From contig JACKOK010000002.1 of assembly GCA_024234365.1 (NCBI GenBank), positions 496,001 through 560,000 of the forward strand: DNA of 64,000 nt. Reading direction: 5' to 3'. Made by a program: the position numbers and the translations under genes. The first letter of the stretch is position 1. Each line of letters opens with the position of its first letter. The notes beneath the pieces are model-generated. The model worked only from the letters and a program-made list of their open reading frames with translations. It did no database searches and was not told where the DNA came from. This DNA comes from Pseudomonadales bacterium. Lineage in GTDB: Bacteria; Pseudomonadota; Gammaproteobacteria; Pseudomonadales; Pseudohongiellaceae. Shown piece after piece: positions 17,114 to 26,246 of this stretch.

Positions 17114-18588
17114 GCGAAGAGATTCTGATCAATGTGACGCCCATGGAGACCCGGGTAGCCCTGATCGAAAACGGTCTGCTGCAGGAGATTTTCATCGAAC
17201 GCCCTCACGGCAAAGGCTATGTGGGGGATGTTTATCTGGGCAAGGTGCTGCGGGTCATGCCGGGCATGGAGGCGGCCTTCGTGGATATCGGTCTGGAGCG
17301 GGCCGCCTTCATTCACAGCGCGGATATTTCCCCCATCAGCCCCGAAGGTTTCGAGGTGCGGGATGAGACTCCTGCCCCGATTCAGAGCCTGGTGCGTGAG
17401 GGGCAGATGATCATTGTGCAGGTCATCAAGGACCCGATCGGCAGCAAGGGGGCGCGTCTCAGCACCCACCTGACCCTGCCCTCGCGCAATCTGGTCTACC
17501 TGCCGCGCAGTGTGCACATGGGCATTTCCCAGCGCCTGGAGAATGAAGAAGAACGTGAGCGCCTGATGGCGCTTCTGCAAGGCTGCATTCAGCAGGAATC
17601 GCTGGAGGGCAAGGGCGGGTTTATTATCCGCACGGCGGCGGAAGGGTGCACCGAAAAGGAAATGCTCGAAGACATTCGCTTCCTCAAGCGTTTGTGGAGC
17701 GCGGTGGAGCGTCGTGTCAGCGATAACCGCCGCGTGCATATTCTGTACCGGGAGGTTCCTTTGTACATGCGTGCGATGCGTGATCTGATCACGCCGGAGA
17801 TCGAGCGTATCCGCATTGATTCCCGGGATGCGTTTGAGGAAATTTCCCGCTTTCTGCAGGACTTTATTCCCGAGTTCCGCAACAGTGTGGAGTTTTATGC
17901 GGGGGAGCGTCCCATCTTCGATCTGCACAATATCGACGACGAGATCGACAAAGCACTCGGACGCAAGGTCAAACTGAAGTCCGGCGGAGACCTCATTATC
18001 GACCAGACCGAAGCCATGACCACGGTGGATGTGAATACCGGAGCCTATCTCGGCAGCAAGAACCATGCGGAAACTGTGCTCAAGACCAATCTGGAGGCTG
18101 CCACGGCCATTGCCCGGCAACTGCGCATCCGCAATCTGGGCGGCATCATCATTCTTGATTTCATTGATATGACGGACCCGGAGCATCAGCGCCAGGTCAT
18201 GCGCACTCTGACCAAGGCGCTGGAAAAGGACCATGCCCGCACCTCCGTCAGTGTCATGTCTGAGCTGGGCCTGGTGGAGATGACCCGCAAGCGCACGCGT
18301 GAAAGCCTGGGCCAGCTGCTCTGCTGCCCCTGCCCGGTGTGCGAGGGCAGGGGGCGTCTGAAGACTCCCGAAACCATCTGCTATGAGATCTTCCGCGAGA
18401 TTTTGCGGGTGGCACGGGTCTATGAGAATGATGTGATACTGGTGATGGCCTCCCAGGGCGTGGTGGATCGCCTGCTGGACGAGGAGTCCAGCACACTGGC
18501 AGACCTGGAAGAATTAATCGGCAAGACCATCAGGTTTGAAGTGGAACCCATGTATACTCAGGAACAGTTTGATGTCGTGCTGTTTTAG
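17110..18588 (+). CDS. rng: ribonuclease G
   Basis: RNase G is the shorter paralogue of RNase E and matures the 5' end of 16S rRNA and some mRNAs. The 492-residue protein starts at ATG 17110, overlapping the maf stop. It contains an S1 RNA-binding domain (about 35-130), the catalytic core with FDLHNIDDEID and TVDVNTGAYLG (acidic Mg-binding region), and the zinc-link cysteines in CCPCPVCEGRGRLKTPET (about residues 407-424). No long C-terminal degradosome scaffold follows, which separates it from RNase E. Confidence 0.95.
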   Translation: MSEEILINVTPMETRVALIENGLLQEIFIERPHGKGYVGDVYLGKVLRVMPGMEAAFVDIGLERAAFIHSADISPISPEGFEVRDETPAPIQSLVREGQMIIVQVIKDPIGSKGARLSTHLTLPSRNLVYLPRSVHMGISQRLENEEERERLMALLQGCIQQESLEGKGGFIIRTAAEGCTEKEMLEDIRFLKRLWSAVERRVSDNRRVHILYREVPLYMRAMRDLITPEIERIRIDSRDAFEEISRFLQDFIPEFRNSVEFYAGERPIFDLHNIDDEIDKALGRKVKLKSGGDLIIDQTEAMTTVDVNTGAYLGSKNHAETVLKTNLEAATAIARQLRIRNLGGIIILDFIDMTDPEHQRQVMRTLTKALEKDHARTSVSVMSELGLVEMTRKRTRESLGQLLCCPCPVCEGRGRLKTPETICYEIFREILRVARVYENDVILVMASQGVVDRLLDEESSTLADLEELIGKTIRFEVEPMYTQEQFDVVLF

Positions 18589-18695
18589 GGCCGGTTGACA
18601 CGATTTGGAGTATCTCTGCCGTGTGAACAGGCCTTGGCCTGCCCGGCTACTCACGACCTCACGTTCCGACAATCCGGCCCCAGGCCTGAACCGCC

Positions 18696-21600
18696 ATGAT
18701 CCTGACACTCGCGAAGAAGACATTATCCCTGCTGCTGGCAGTGTCCTTTGTTCTGCTGGTGTGCCTGGCCGTCTATGTCAGCCTCGGGCGGCAGCTGTTG
18801 CCCTATGTCAATCTGTATCGCAGTGATATCGAGGCGGAGCTTTCCCGACGACTGGGCCAGACCGTGCAGATTGCCGGGCTTGAAGGGCACTGGCACGGTT
18901 TCAATCCTGTACTCGATCTGCGCGAGGTGCGTATCGCCGCCCCCCAGGGGGCCGGGCGGGCCCTGTTGCTTGATTTCATGACACTGGAAGTGGACGCCGT
19001 CGGCAGCCTGCTGAGCGGTGGCCTGCAGTTATTCTCCATTGACATTGAAAGCCCGGCGCTAACCCTGGTGGAGGGCAGCGATGGTCGCTGGCAGCTGCTG
19101 GGATTTGAGAGCAGCGGCGAGGTCAGCCTCAGCCCGGATCAGGTATTGAATCTGGTGTCGCGGGTGCGCGACCTGACGCTCAGCAATCTGGAGCTGAGCC
19201 TGCAGCGTGCCGATGGTGGTGCCCGTCTGTTTGAACGCAGTCGCGTGCGTTTCCAGAATCGCGGCGATCAGCATTTTCTGCATCTGGATGTGTGGCAGGA
19301 GGGGGTAATCGGGCCGTTGAGTGTTTCCGCCGAATTGCGCGGGAGCCGTGTCGCCGATCTGTCCGGGCGGGTGTATGTGCTGGTGCCGCAAACCGATTAT
19401 TCCGAAATTGTGGCCACAGATCTCACGCCATCGCTGCATCTGGATACCCTGGCCGGCAATGGCGAGGTCTGGGTCGATGTGCAACAGGGGCAGGTGGCAT
19501 CGGTGCGGGGCAGTATCAATATTGGCGATCTGGCGGTATCCACGCCATCGCGGCTGCAGGTGCAGAATCTTGATACCCAGTTCTTTGTGCAGCGACATGC
19601 ATCGACCCAGGCCTGGGAGCTGTGGCTGGAAAATTTTGCGTTTTCCTGGAGCGGGCAGGCCTGGCGCGAGAGCAATCTCTACGCCAATTATAGGGGCGGG
19701 CAGGGTCTTGAACTTCGTGCCGATCTGTTCAACCTCGGCATTGCCACCGGCATGCTGAGCTCCCTGGAGCTTTTGCCTGAGGAGGCAAACGGAGCGCTGG
19801 CCGAAATCAATCCCCGTGGTGAACTCGCCAATGCAGATATGGAATGGCGGCAGGGTGTAGAGGGGGGGGAGCCGGAGCAGTGGCGTATTGTCACCAATGT
19901 GCTGGACGGTGCCATCAGCGCCCGCGGCCCCACGCCTTCGATCTGGGGTATCGACGCCTACGCCGAGTTGTTGTTCGATGTCGGGCAGCAGCGCCTGAGC
20001 GGGTTTGCCGATGTGGATTCCCAGCGCCTGATGTTTCAGTTGCCACGCCTGTTTGACGATGTCTGGGACTATGAGCATGTCAATGGACGCGTTTCCGTGG
20101 ATCTCGATCTGTCACAGGGGCAGCTTCTGCAGCTCAGCAGCAGCGTGATTGTCGCGGAGTCCGAGGTGGCAACGGGGCGTGCCCAGTTCTCCCTGCGTAA
20201 CAAGCGCAGTGCGGACGAGAGCAATGCCGCGGAGCTGGAGCTGATGGTCGGGCTGAGCGATGGCGATGCCGCACGCAAGTCCCTCTATCTGCCAAGAGCG
20301 GCGGGCGTGAAGGACGGGCTGCGCGAGCTGATGAACTGGCTGGACCGTGGCATTGTCGATGGCAGGGTGAAGGACAGCGGGCTGATCTTTCGCGGGTCCG
20401 TGCTGCCGGATGCCGACCCTGCCCAGCGCACGCTGCAGATGTATTTCAATGTGGAAGAGGGCAGCCTGCGCTACGACCCGCAATGGCCGGCACTGGACCA
20501 TCTGGCGGGCCATGTCCTGATTGCTGATCGCAACGTGGATATCCGGGTGAACTCGGGAGAGTCACTGGGCATGGGTTTCGATGCCACCACGGCGGTGATA
20601 CGCCCGAACGAGGCGGGTGGAGGTAACTGGCTGACGGTGTCGGGCAAGGGGGCCGGCGCGGCACAACAGGCGCTGGACTATCTGCGCGAAACGCCGGTTA
20701 CCCGGGGATTCGGCAATTATATTGCCGACTGGCAGGGCGAGGGCGCGGTAGACCTGGCACTGAACCTGCGCATTCCGCTGGGGGTTGCCGGCAGCAGCGC
20801 CCAGGTCAATGTCGATCTGCAGTTGCAGAACGACACCCTCTATATTCCCGAGTTCGAACTGAACTTTGACGGGGTCAACGGGCAGCTGCACTACGATTCC
20901 CAGACGGGTTTGCTTGCACAGGGACTCAGTGCCCGGCTGTTCGAACAGCCGGTTGCTGTGGATGTATCGAGCCAGGTGGATGCGGCGCGCACCACGCAGA
21001 CTCTGGTGAACATGAGCGGGCGGGTGGCGGTAGACGCGCTGCAAGCCTGGCCCAGGCAGAGTCGATTTGTGGCCGATGTGCTGAGCCGCGCGCAGGGAGC
21101 GATGGACTATTCGGCACAACTGGAGATCATTCAACCGGCGGAGTCGGGGGGCACAGAGCCTGCCGTACAGGCGCGGCGGCGTCTTACCCTGAACTCAGGG
21201 CTGGAAGGGGTCACACTGAACTACCCCGAGCCCTTTCACAAGCTTGAAGCGGGGCAGTTACCGCTGCGTGTCACGGTGGATTTTCTTGATGGCGGGCGTG
21301 AGGATCTGCGCGTGTCTCTGTCGAATCTTGCCGCCCTCAACATGAATCTCGCGGACGGACAGGTTCGCAGGGGTCTGGTGTATCTGGGCTCGGGTGAAGA
21401 CGTCAATGTGCGCCGTCTCAACGCCAGTGCCCCCGGTCTGGATGTGCTCGGTTCCCTGCCGCGTTTCGATTTCGAGGAGTGGATGACGGCCGTGCGGGCG
21501 GTCACCTCGTCTGCCTCCGGCTCTGCCAGTGCAGGCAATTTTTCCAGCCTGCGCCAGGTGATCAATGCGGTGGACGTCAATATTGCGCAGGCTCATGCCT

Positions 21601-22826
21601 TCGGACAGGAGGTGCAGGATCTGAATGTGCAGATCACCAGTGAGGCAAGGGACTGGAAACTGATGCTTGCCAGTGAGACGGTTGCCGGAGAACTGCGCGT
21701 TCCCTATGCCCCTGCCATGCCTCTGGACGTGAATCTGCAATACCTGCGTTTGCCCGCACCGGAAGGGGAAGAGGATGCACCGGTATCCTTTTTTGATGCC
21801 GGGCTTGTGGGGCCGCCTCCCGCCAGTGACGCATTCTGGTTGGAGCCTGTGGAGCGCGTGGACATCCTGGCAGGAGTGGACCCGCGCCGTTTCCCGTATA
21901 TGCGTTTCAATGCGGCTTCCATCACACGCGGGGAGGCGGATTACGGTAGCTGGTCTTTCCTGCTGGAGCCCAATGCAGGAGGTGCCGCATTCTCCGGCCT
22001 GCGTTTCGATACCCGTGGCATGCGCGCAGGCAGGGAGGGCGAGGAAGGGCGTTTTGTGTGGACCTACGATGGCGAGCATCACCACAGCTATTTCAGTTCA
22101 GTGCTGGAGGCGGGCAATATCGGCACGGTGTTGAGCAATTTCGGCTACGCTCCCAGCCTGGAGAGCAGCAGTGCCCTGTTCCATGCCAGCCTCGACTGGC
22201 CCGGCTCGCCGGCGCTTTTCTCGGTGGAGTCCCTGAGCGGAGACATGGACCTGAGGATATTGGAAGGCCGCTTCCTGCAAAGCAATGCCGGTGCGGCCAA
22301 TAGCGCACTGAAGTTGATCAGTATCATCAATTTTGATGCCCTGGTGCGCCGCCTGCGCTTCAGCGATGACCTGCTGCGCAGCGGCCTGTCCTATGAGCAG
22401 ATCTACGGCTCCCTTACTCTCCATGACGGGCTTGTCGATATCATCGATCGCCTGCAGATCATCGGGCCGGCCAGCCTGTTCCAGGTCACCGGGCAGCTGG
22501 ATCTTGCCCGGCAGACCATCGATGGGTCTCTCTATATCACGCTGCCGGTCAGCGACAATATTCCCTGGATGAGCGGCATTGCCGCACTCAATAATCTCAT
22601 CAACTGGCAGGTGGCGGTGGGCGTGTTTCTGTTCGACCAGATTTTTGGCGATCAGGTGGACAGCCTGACCAGCGCCCAGTACACCCTGCAGGGGCCATGG
22701 GAGGGGCTGGAGCCGCGTCTGAACCAGGTGTTTGGTACTCCCGCTACCGGCAGCGGTAGCGGGGCCGCCGGCAATCAGGCGCAACCGGCGGGCCAGGCCC
22801 CTGTCGCTGTGCCGCCCGCAAACTGA
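18696..22826 (+). CDS. yhdP: AsmA-like envelope protein YhdP
   Basis: YhdP belongs to the AsmA-like bridge proteins; with TamB and YdbH it is implicated in phospholipid transport from inner to outer membrane. The 1376-residue protein has one N-terminal membrane anchor (about 8-28) and then a very long beta-rich periplasmic part. Recognisable blocks are SDIEAELSRRLGQTVQIAGL after the anchor and the C-terminal DUF3971/AsmA_2-like region with SLTLHDGLVDIIDRLQIIGP. The C-terminus is Ala/Gly/Gln/Pro-rich and low-complexity. Its place after rng is conserved in Pseudomonas relatives. Confidence 0.92.
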   Translation: MILTLAKKTLSLLLAVSFVLLVCLAVYVSLGRQLLPYVNLYRSDIEAELSRRLGQTVQIAGLEGHWHGFNPVLDLREVRIAAPQGAGRALLLDFMTLEVDAVGSLLSGGLQLFSIDIESPALTLVEGSDGRWQLLGFESSGEVSLSPDQVLNLVSRVRDLTLSNLELSLQRADGGARLFERSRVRFQNRGDQHFLHLDVWQEGVIGPLSVSAELRGSRVADLSGRVYVLVPQTDYSEIVATDLTPSLHLDTLAGNGEVWVDVQQGQVASVRGSINIGDLAVSTPSRLQVQNLDTQFFVQRHASTQAWELWLENFAFSWSGQAWRESNLYANYRGGQGLELRADLFNLGIATGMLSSLELLPEEANGALAEINPRGELANADMEWRQGVEGGEPEQWRIVTNVLDGAISARGPTPSIWGIDAYAELLFDVGQQRLSGFADVDSQRLMFQLPRLFDDVWDYEHVNGRVSVDLDLSQGQLLQLSSSVIVAESEVATGRAQFSLRNKRSADESNAAELELMVGLSDGDAARKSLYLPRAAGVKDGLRELMNWLDRGIVDGRVKDSGLIFRGSVLPDADPAQRTLQMYFNVEEGSLRYDPQWPALDHLAGHVLIADRNVDIRVNSGESLGMGFDATTAVIRPNEAGGGNWLTVSGKGAGAAQQALDYLRETPVTRGFGNYIADWQGEGAVDLALNLRIPLGVAGSSAQVNVDLQLQNDTLYIPEFELNFDGVNGQLHYDSQTGLLAQGLSARLFEQPVAVDVSSQVDAARTTQTLVNMSGRVAVDALQAWPRQSRFVADVLSRAQGAMDYSAQLEIIQPAESGGTEPAVQARRRLTLNSGLEGVTLNYPEPFHKLEAGQLPLRVTVDFLDGGREDLRVSLSNLAALNMNLADGQVRRGLVYLGSGEDVNVRRLNASAPGLDVLGSLPRFDFEEWMTAVRAVTSSASGSASAGNFSSLRQVINAVDVNIAQAHAFGQEVQDLNVQITSEARDWKLMLASETVAGELRVPYAPAMPLDVNLQYLRLPAPEGEEDAPVSFFDAGLVGPPPASDAFWLEPVERVDILAGVDPRRFPYMRFNAASITRGEADYGSWSFLLEPNAGGAAFSGLRFDTRGMRAGREGEEGRFVWTYDGEHHHSYFSSVLEAGNIGTVLSNFGYAPSLESSSALFHASLDWPGSPALFSVESLSGDMDLRILEGRFLQSNAGAANSALKLISIINFDALVRRLRFSDDLLRSGLSYEQIYGSLTLHDGLVDIIDRLQIIGPASLFQVTGQLDLARQTIDGSLYITLPVSDNIPWMSGIAALNNLINWQVAVGVFLFDQIFGDQVDSLTSAQYTLQGPWEGLEPRLNQVFGTPATGSGSGAAGNQAQPAGQAPVAVPPAN

Positions 22827-22841
22827 TATCAGGAGTAAACG

Positions 22842-23690
22842 ATGAACCCGAAAGCAGCCGTTATTCAGTTGGTCAGCGGCGCCTGTGTGCAGGATAACCT
22901 GGAAGCGGCAGCCAGGCAGATAGCGGCCGCCGCAGCGGCCGGGGCATCGTTGGTGCTGCTGCCCGAGAATTTCGCGGTACTGGACGCCGGCCCCTTGCCG
23001 GAGTTCGCGGAAGAGGAGGGGCGTACAGACTCGCTGCTGCAGGGGTTTCTCAGTGCGCAGGCGGCACGGCATGGAATTACCCTGATCGGCGGGACGATTC
23101 CCCTGATTACCCGTCCCCGCCATGAGGAGGAAGAACCTGAGCGCCTGGGCGATGGACGTGTGCGCCCCGCCTGTCTGGTTTATGGTCCCCAGGGAGCACT
23201 GTTGGCGCGTTATGACAAGATTCACTTGTTTGATGTCGAGGTCGAGGACAAACAAAGCCGCTATTCGGAATCCCTGCGCTTCGAGCCGGGGGACGAGATC
23301 GTCTGCGTGGATACCCCGGCAGGCCGGGTAGGGCTGAGCATCTGCTACGATCTGCGTTTCGCAGAGCTGTATCAGAGCCTGCGGGAGCAGGGAGCACAAC
23401 TGTTGACGGTGCCCTCCGCCTTCACCCAAGTGACCGGTGCGGCCCACTGGGAGGTGTTGTTGCGTGCACGGGCCATCGAGAACCAGTGTTATGTGCTGGC
23501 CGCCAATCAGGGCGGTGTTCACAACGACAAGCGGGAAACCTATGGCCACTCCATGATCGTGGACCCCTGGGGCACGGTGCTGGCAAAGCACGAGAAAGGG
23601 GAGGGTTTCGCGCTGGCCCAGATCGACCTGTCTCACCTGGAGCGCGTGCGTTCCAGAATGCCGGTGCACTCGCACCGCCGGCTGTTCTGA
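22842..23690 (+). CDS. carbon-nitrogen hydrolase, Nit1/deaminated glutathione amidase type
   Basis: The 282-residue protein carries the nitrilase-fold Glu-Lys-Cys triad: Glu in LVLLPENFA (about 43), Lys in RYDKIHLFDV (about 128), and Cys in LSICYDLRFAELYQ (about 168). The CYDLRF context is typical of the Nit1/Nit2 branch that hydrolyses deaminated glutathione or omega-amides, a metabolite-repair role. It starts 15 bases after yhdP with a good ribosome site (AGGAG), and in relatives it sits between yhdP and tldD. No tldD follows here. The precise substrate is inferred. Confidence 0.85.
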   Translation: MNPKAAVIQLVSGACVQDNLEAAARQIAAAAAAGASLVLLPENFAVLDAGPLPEFAEEEGRTDSLLQGFLSAQAARHGITLIGGTIPLITRPRHEEEEPERLGDGRVRPACLVYGPQGALLARYDKIHLFDVEVEDKQSRYSESLRFEPGDEIVCVDTPAGRVGLSICYDLRFAELYQSLREQGAQLLTVPSAFTQVTGAAHWEVLLRARAIENQCYVLAANQGGVHNDKRETYGHSMIVDPWGTVLAKHEKGEGFALAQIDLSHLERVRSRMPVHSHRRLF

Positions 23691-23771
23691 GGCCGTTCGG
23701 TTGAATACCCGCCCCCGTTTCCCGTATGATTCGCGCCTTGTCGGGCCCGGCACGTCGCTGGCCCTTTTCCC

Positions 23772-24515
23772 GTGTGGGGCGCGAAAGTGACGATAGACAA
23801 GAGCCTGTTGACCAATCTGATCGCCCTGGCCCTGGTGTTGATCGGCCTGAGCCCGCTGGCAATCGCCTCCTGGTTTCTCAATGCGGGCCTGTTTGCGCTG
23901 TCCGGCAGCGTTACCAACTGGCTGGCCATCCATATGCTGTTTGAGCGGGTGCCCGGTTTTTACGGCTCTGGCGTGGTGCCCCTGCATTTCGAAGAATTCA
24001 AGCACGGCATCCGTAAATTGATCATGCAGCAGTTCTTCAGTGCCGAGAATATCGATAAGTTCATGCATGAATCTGCAGGCCTTTCCCGCAGCCTCGATGA
24101 ACAGATCGTCAAGCTCATCGACAAGCTGGATCTGGAAAAGGCCTTTGATTCCCTGCTCGACGTCATCATGGCCTCCTCATTCGGCAATATGCTGAACATG
24201 TTCGGCGGGCGTGATGCCCTGAACCCTCTGCGCGAACCCTTTGTGATGCGCATGCGGGAGTATTTTCTCTCGGTGGTGGATTCCGATGCCTTCCGTGAAT
24301 CGCTGGCAAAGGGGATCGCCAATGCCAGTGAGGGGGGAGAAACGCTTTATCACCGCATCGAGCAGATCGTTGACCGGCGTCTGGACGAGCTGACCCCTCA
24401 GCTGGTCAAGGAAATCGTGCAGAGCATGATCAAGAAACACCTTGGCTGGCTGGTGGTCTGGGGCGGTGTGCTGGGTGGACTGATCGGTCTGCTGGTGACT
24501 GTGTTCGGCAGATAA
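23772..24515 (+). CDS. DUF445 family membrane protein
   Basis: The 247-residue protein has an N-terminal hydrophobic hairpin (about 15-55, including SPLAIASWFLNAGLFALSG), a long helical cytoplasmic or periplasmic middle (70-210), and a C-terminal membrane helix (WLVVWGGVLGGLIGLLVTVF). The GSVTNWLAIHMLFE motif after the first segment is the hallmark of DUF445. The function of this family is unknown. Two GTG starts are possible (23772, 23787); neither has a strong ribosome site. It is 81 bases downstream of the nitrilase gene and may be the last gene of the mre transcript. Confidence 0.82.
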   Translation: MWGAKVTIDKSLLTNLIALALVLIGLSPLAIASWFLNAGLFALSGSVTNWLAIHMLFERVPGFYGSGVVPLHFEEFKHGIRKLIMQQFFSAENIDKFMHESAGLSRSLDEQIVKLIDKLDLEKAFDSLLDVIMASSFGNMLNMFGGRDALNPLREPFVMRMREYFLSVVDSDAFRESLAKGIANASEGGETLYHRIEQIVDRRLDELTPQLVKEIVQSMIKKHLGWLVVWGGVLGGLIGLLVTVFGR

Positions 24516-24844
24516 GCGGGATTTATCTGGTGTTTTAAAAAAAATAGAACGGATGTTCTGTCTTCTCGTTTCCCGTATTTGCTTTCCTCCTTCGCTAAAA
24601 AAAGACTCCCGAAGCTTATGTGATTTACCCGCGCTGGAGGGCAATATCCCCGTGCTTTGCGCGGGAGCTGTTTATTTTTTGATCAAACACGGGGGTGCAT
24701 CACAGTAAATGTATTATTTTGTATCAATAGATGTAAAAACCCCTCCCCTATACTACAATTCCGCCCGAAAATTGTGATTGATAGGCTGTTCAGGTAGTCG
24801 ATCAATCTTCTCTATGAACCAGATTGAGAGACTGAGCATTTACT
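24516..24844. other. AT-rich intergenic region upstream of a tetR gene
   Basis: This 329-base gap is visibly richer in A/T than its surroundings. It holds a CCCGCGC (24628-24634) / GCGCGGG (24659-24665) stem followed by TTTATTTTTT, which may be a weak terminator. TATACT (24749-24754) is a possible -10 for tetR without a clear -35. The inverted repeat GATTGAT (24776-24782) / ATCAATC (24801-24807) lies downstream of that -10 and is a reasonable autoregulatory operator. No gene is seen. Confidence 0.5.
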
Positions 24845-25429
24845 ATGGCAAGACCAGTTGAGTTTGAGTACAACGATGTGTTGAATAATGCCACGGAGCA
24901 ATTCTGGCGCGAGGGCTTTGAAGCCAGCTCCGTGCAGAAGCTTCTGGACGTCACCGGCATCAACCGCGGTACTCTGTATAATTCATTCGGCGATAAAGAC
25001 ACTTTCTTCAAGGCCTGCCTGGATCATTACAACAAGATGATCGCAAAAGATCTGGATGCCTCCCTGAATAATGCAGACTTGGCCCCTTGGGCCGCTGTTG
25101 AAAAATACTTTGACCTGGCGGTCCTCTCCGTGAGCAACAAGCAGCGTTCCATGGGCTGTCTGCTGGTCAATTCCTTCTGCGAAAGCATCAATTACAACAA
25201 GGAGATCCAGAAGATCGTGCGTGCCTCTTTCGCGGTCATCCGCAAGGCGTTGCTCAAGTGTCTGAAGGATGCCGAAAAGGGCGGCAAGCTGAAAAAAGGC
25301 GTGAGCGCCGAATTCGCTGCCGATGTGCTGATGAACACGCTGTTTGGCATGCGTGTCAATTCCCGCGATGGCAAAAATGCCAAAGCGCTGGGCGAACTGC
25401 TCCAGTTCACTCTTTCTTCCCTGCAATAA
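24845..25429 (+). CDS. TetR family transcriptional regulator
   Basis: The 194-residue protein has an N-terminal TetR helix-turn-helix (about 8-55), with NATEQFWREGFEASSVQKLL and a recognition-helix region INRGTLYNSFGDKDTFF. The C-terminal ligand and dimer domain includes KQRSMGCLLVNSFCE. The pattern is closest to the AcrR/NemR-like group that often has a Cys in this position, but the ligand is not predictable. It stands alone in a lower-GC stretch. The inverted repeat in its own leader suggests autorepression. No obvious target such as an efflux pump lies next to it. Confidence 0.85.
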   Translation: MARPVEFEYNDVLNNATEQFWREGFEASSVQKLLDVTGINRGTLYNSFGDKDTFFKACLDHYNKMIAKDLDASLNNADLAPWAAVEKYFDLAVLSVSNKQRSMGCLLVNSFCESINYNKEIQKIVRASFAVIRKALLKCLKDAEKGGKLKKGVSAEFAADVLMNTLFGMRVNSRDGKNAKALGELLQFTLSSLQ

Positions 25430-25550
25430 GCGGGTATCCCATCGCGTGCTGCCCCCGGAATCCGGGGGCGCTCCTGCCTCTGTATTCCAGTAGATTTCAG
25501 CGCTGAACGCCCTGCAGGCACCGGCTCGACAGGTGATGGCAGAGCGGGTA

Positions 25551-25578
25551 TTGTCGTCGCGGCATTATCGGGTATACT
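25551..25578 (+). promoter_or_regulatory. candidate promoter of the exbD-like gene
   Basis: TTGTCG (25551-25556) and TATACT (25573-25578) have a 16-base spacer, giving a leader of about 140 bases. Upstream, the palindrome GCCCCCGGA-A-TCCGGGGGC near 25450-25470 follows tetR but lacks a T-run. The 295-base tetR-exbD gap holds no other feature I can support. Confidence 0.4.
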
Positions 25579-25724
25579 TGGGCCTTCGCGCATCCTTCCA
25601 GGGGTCTGCAGAGGCAGGCCGTTCCAGTGCATCGGGGCATGCCGGCAGCAATAATGATGAGCCAGGGAGAATCCCCGGCAGATAAAACCAGATAGCCAGA
25701 CAGGCAATAGAAAGGTAGACAATA

Positions 25725-26141
25725 ATGAGAAAACTCGCAGGCAGCAGAAAGAACGACGAGAGCAACGTAGACCTCACGCCCATGCTGGACGTGGTATTCA
25801 TCCTGTTGATTTTCTTCGTAGTAACAGCCACGTTCCTTTCCGAGACTGCCATCGATGCAGCGAGTAACGAGAACAACAACGAGACTCCTCCCGAGCAGGA
25901 TAACGACAAGAAGAACATCCTGATCGAACTGGGTGCCAACAACGACATCATTCTGAACGGTGAGCCGCGCCCGATTCTGGAGAGCCAGATTCGTTCCAAC
26001 ATCGACCGTCTCAAGGCAGAGAACCCGGCAGCTTCCGTCATCATCAAGCCGCATGTGCGCTCCAATGTCAGCACCCTGGTGGCCGTCATGGACTCCGCCC
26101 GTCAGGCCGGTATTGTCAATATTTCCATTATCGAGCCCTGA
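25725..26141 (+). CDS. ExbD/TolR family biopolymer transport protein
   Basis: ExbD-type proteins form the proton-driven stator core with ExbB that powers TonB or related envelope systems. The 138-residue protein has the short cytoplasmic N-terminus, DLTPMLDVVFILLIFFVVTA with the essential membrane Asp (Asp22), and a periplasmic domain ending SARQAGIVNISIIEP. A linker rich in Asn, Asp, Glu and Lys (about 48-65) follows the membrane helix. No exbB or tonB gene is adjacent; it has its own candidate promoter and a strong terminator, so it is a monocistronic ExbD whose partner must be encoded elsewhere. Confidence 0.88.
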   Translation: MRKLAGSRKNDESNVDLTPMLDVVFILLIFFVVTATFLSETAIDAASNENNNETPPEQDNDKKNILIELGANNDIILNGEPRPILESQIRSNIDRLKAENPAASVIIKPHVRSNVSTLVAVMDSARQAGIVNISIIEP

Positions 26142-26185
26142 TCTTCGCGCGTGCAGTGCGCTTTGGGCGACTGCCGGCATCCCAT

Positions 26186-26215
26186 AAAAACGCACCTCTT
26201 TGGTGCGTTTTTTGT
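26186..26215 (+). terminator. Rho-independent terminator after the exbD-like gene
   Basis: Stem CGCACC (26191-26196), loop TCTTT, stem GGTGCG (26202-26207), preceded by AAAAA and followed by TTTTTTG. This is a textbook intrinsic terminator that isolates the exbD-like gene from the aldolase operon. Confidence 0.85.
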
Positions 26216-26246
26216 TTCAAGCCAATGAAAAATCACGAGGGAGCGT

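Noticed and set aside
22098..24068. 656-codon antisense frame across yhdP, nitrilase and DUF445 genes
   Set aside because: It spans three real genes and their gaps without any motif, so it is a shadow frame.
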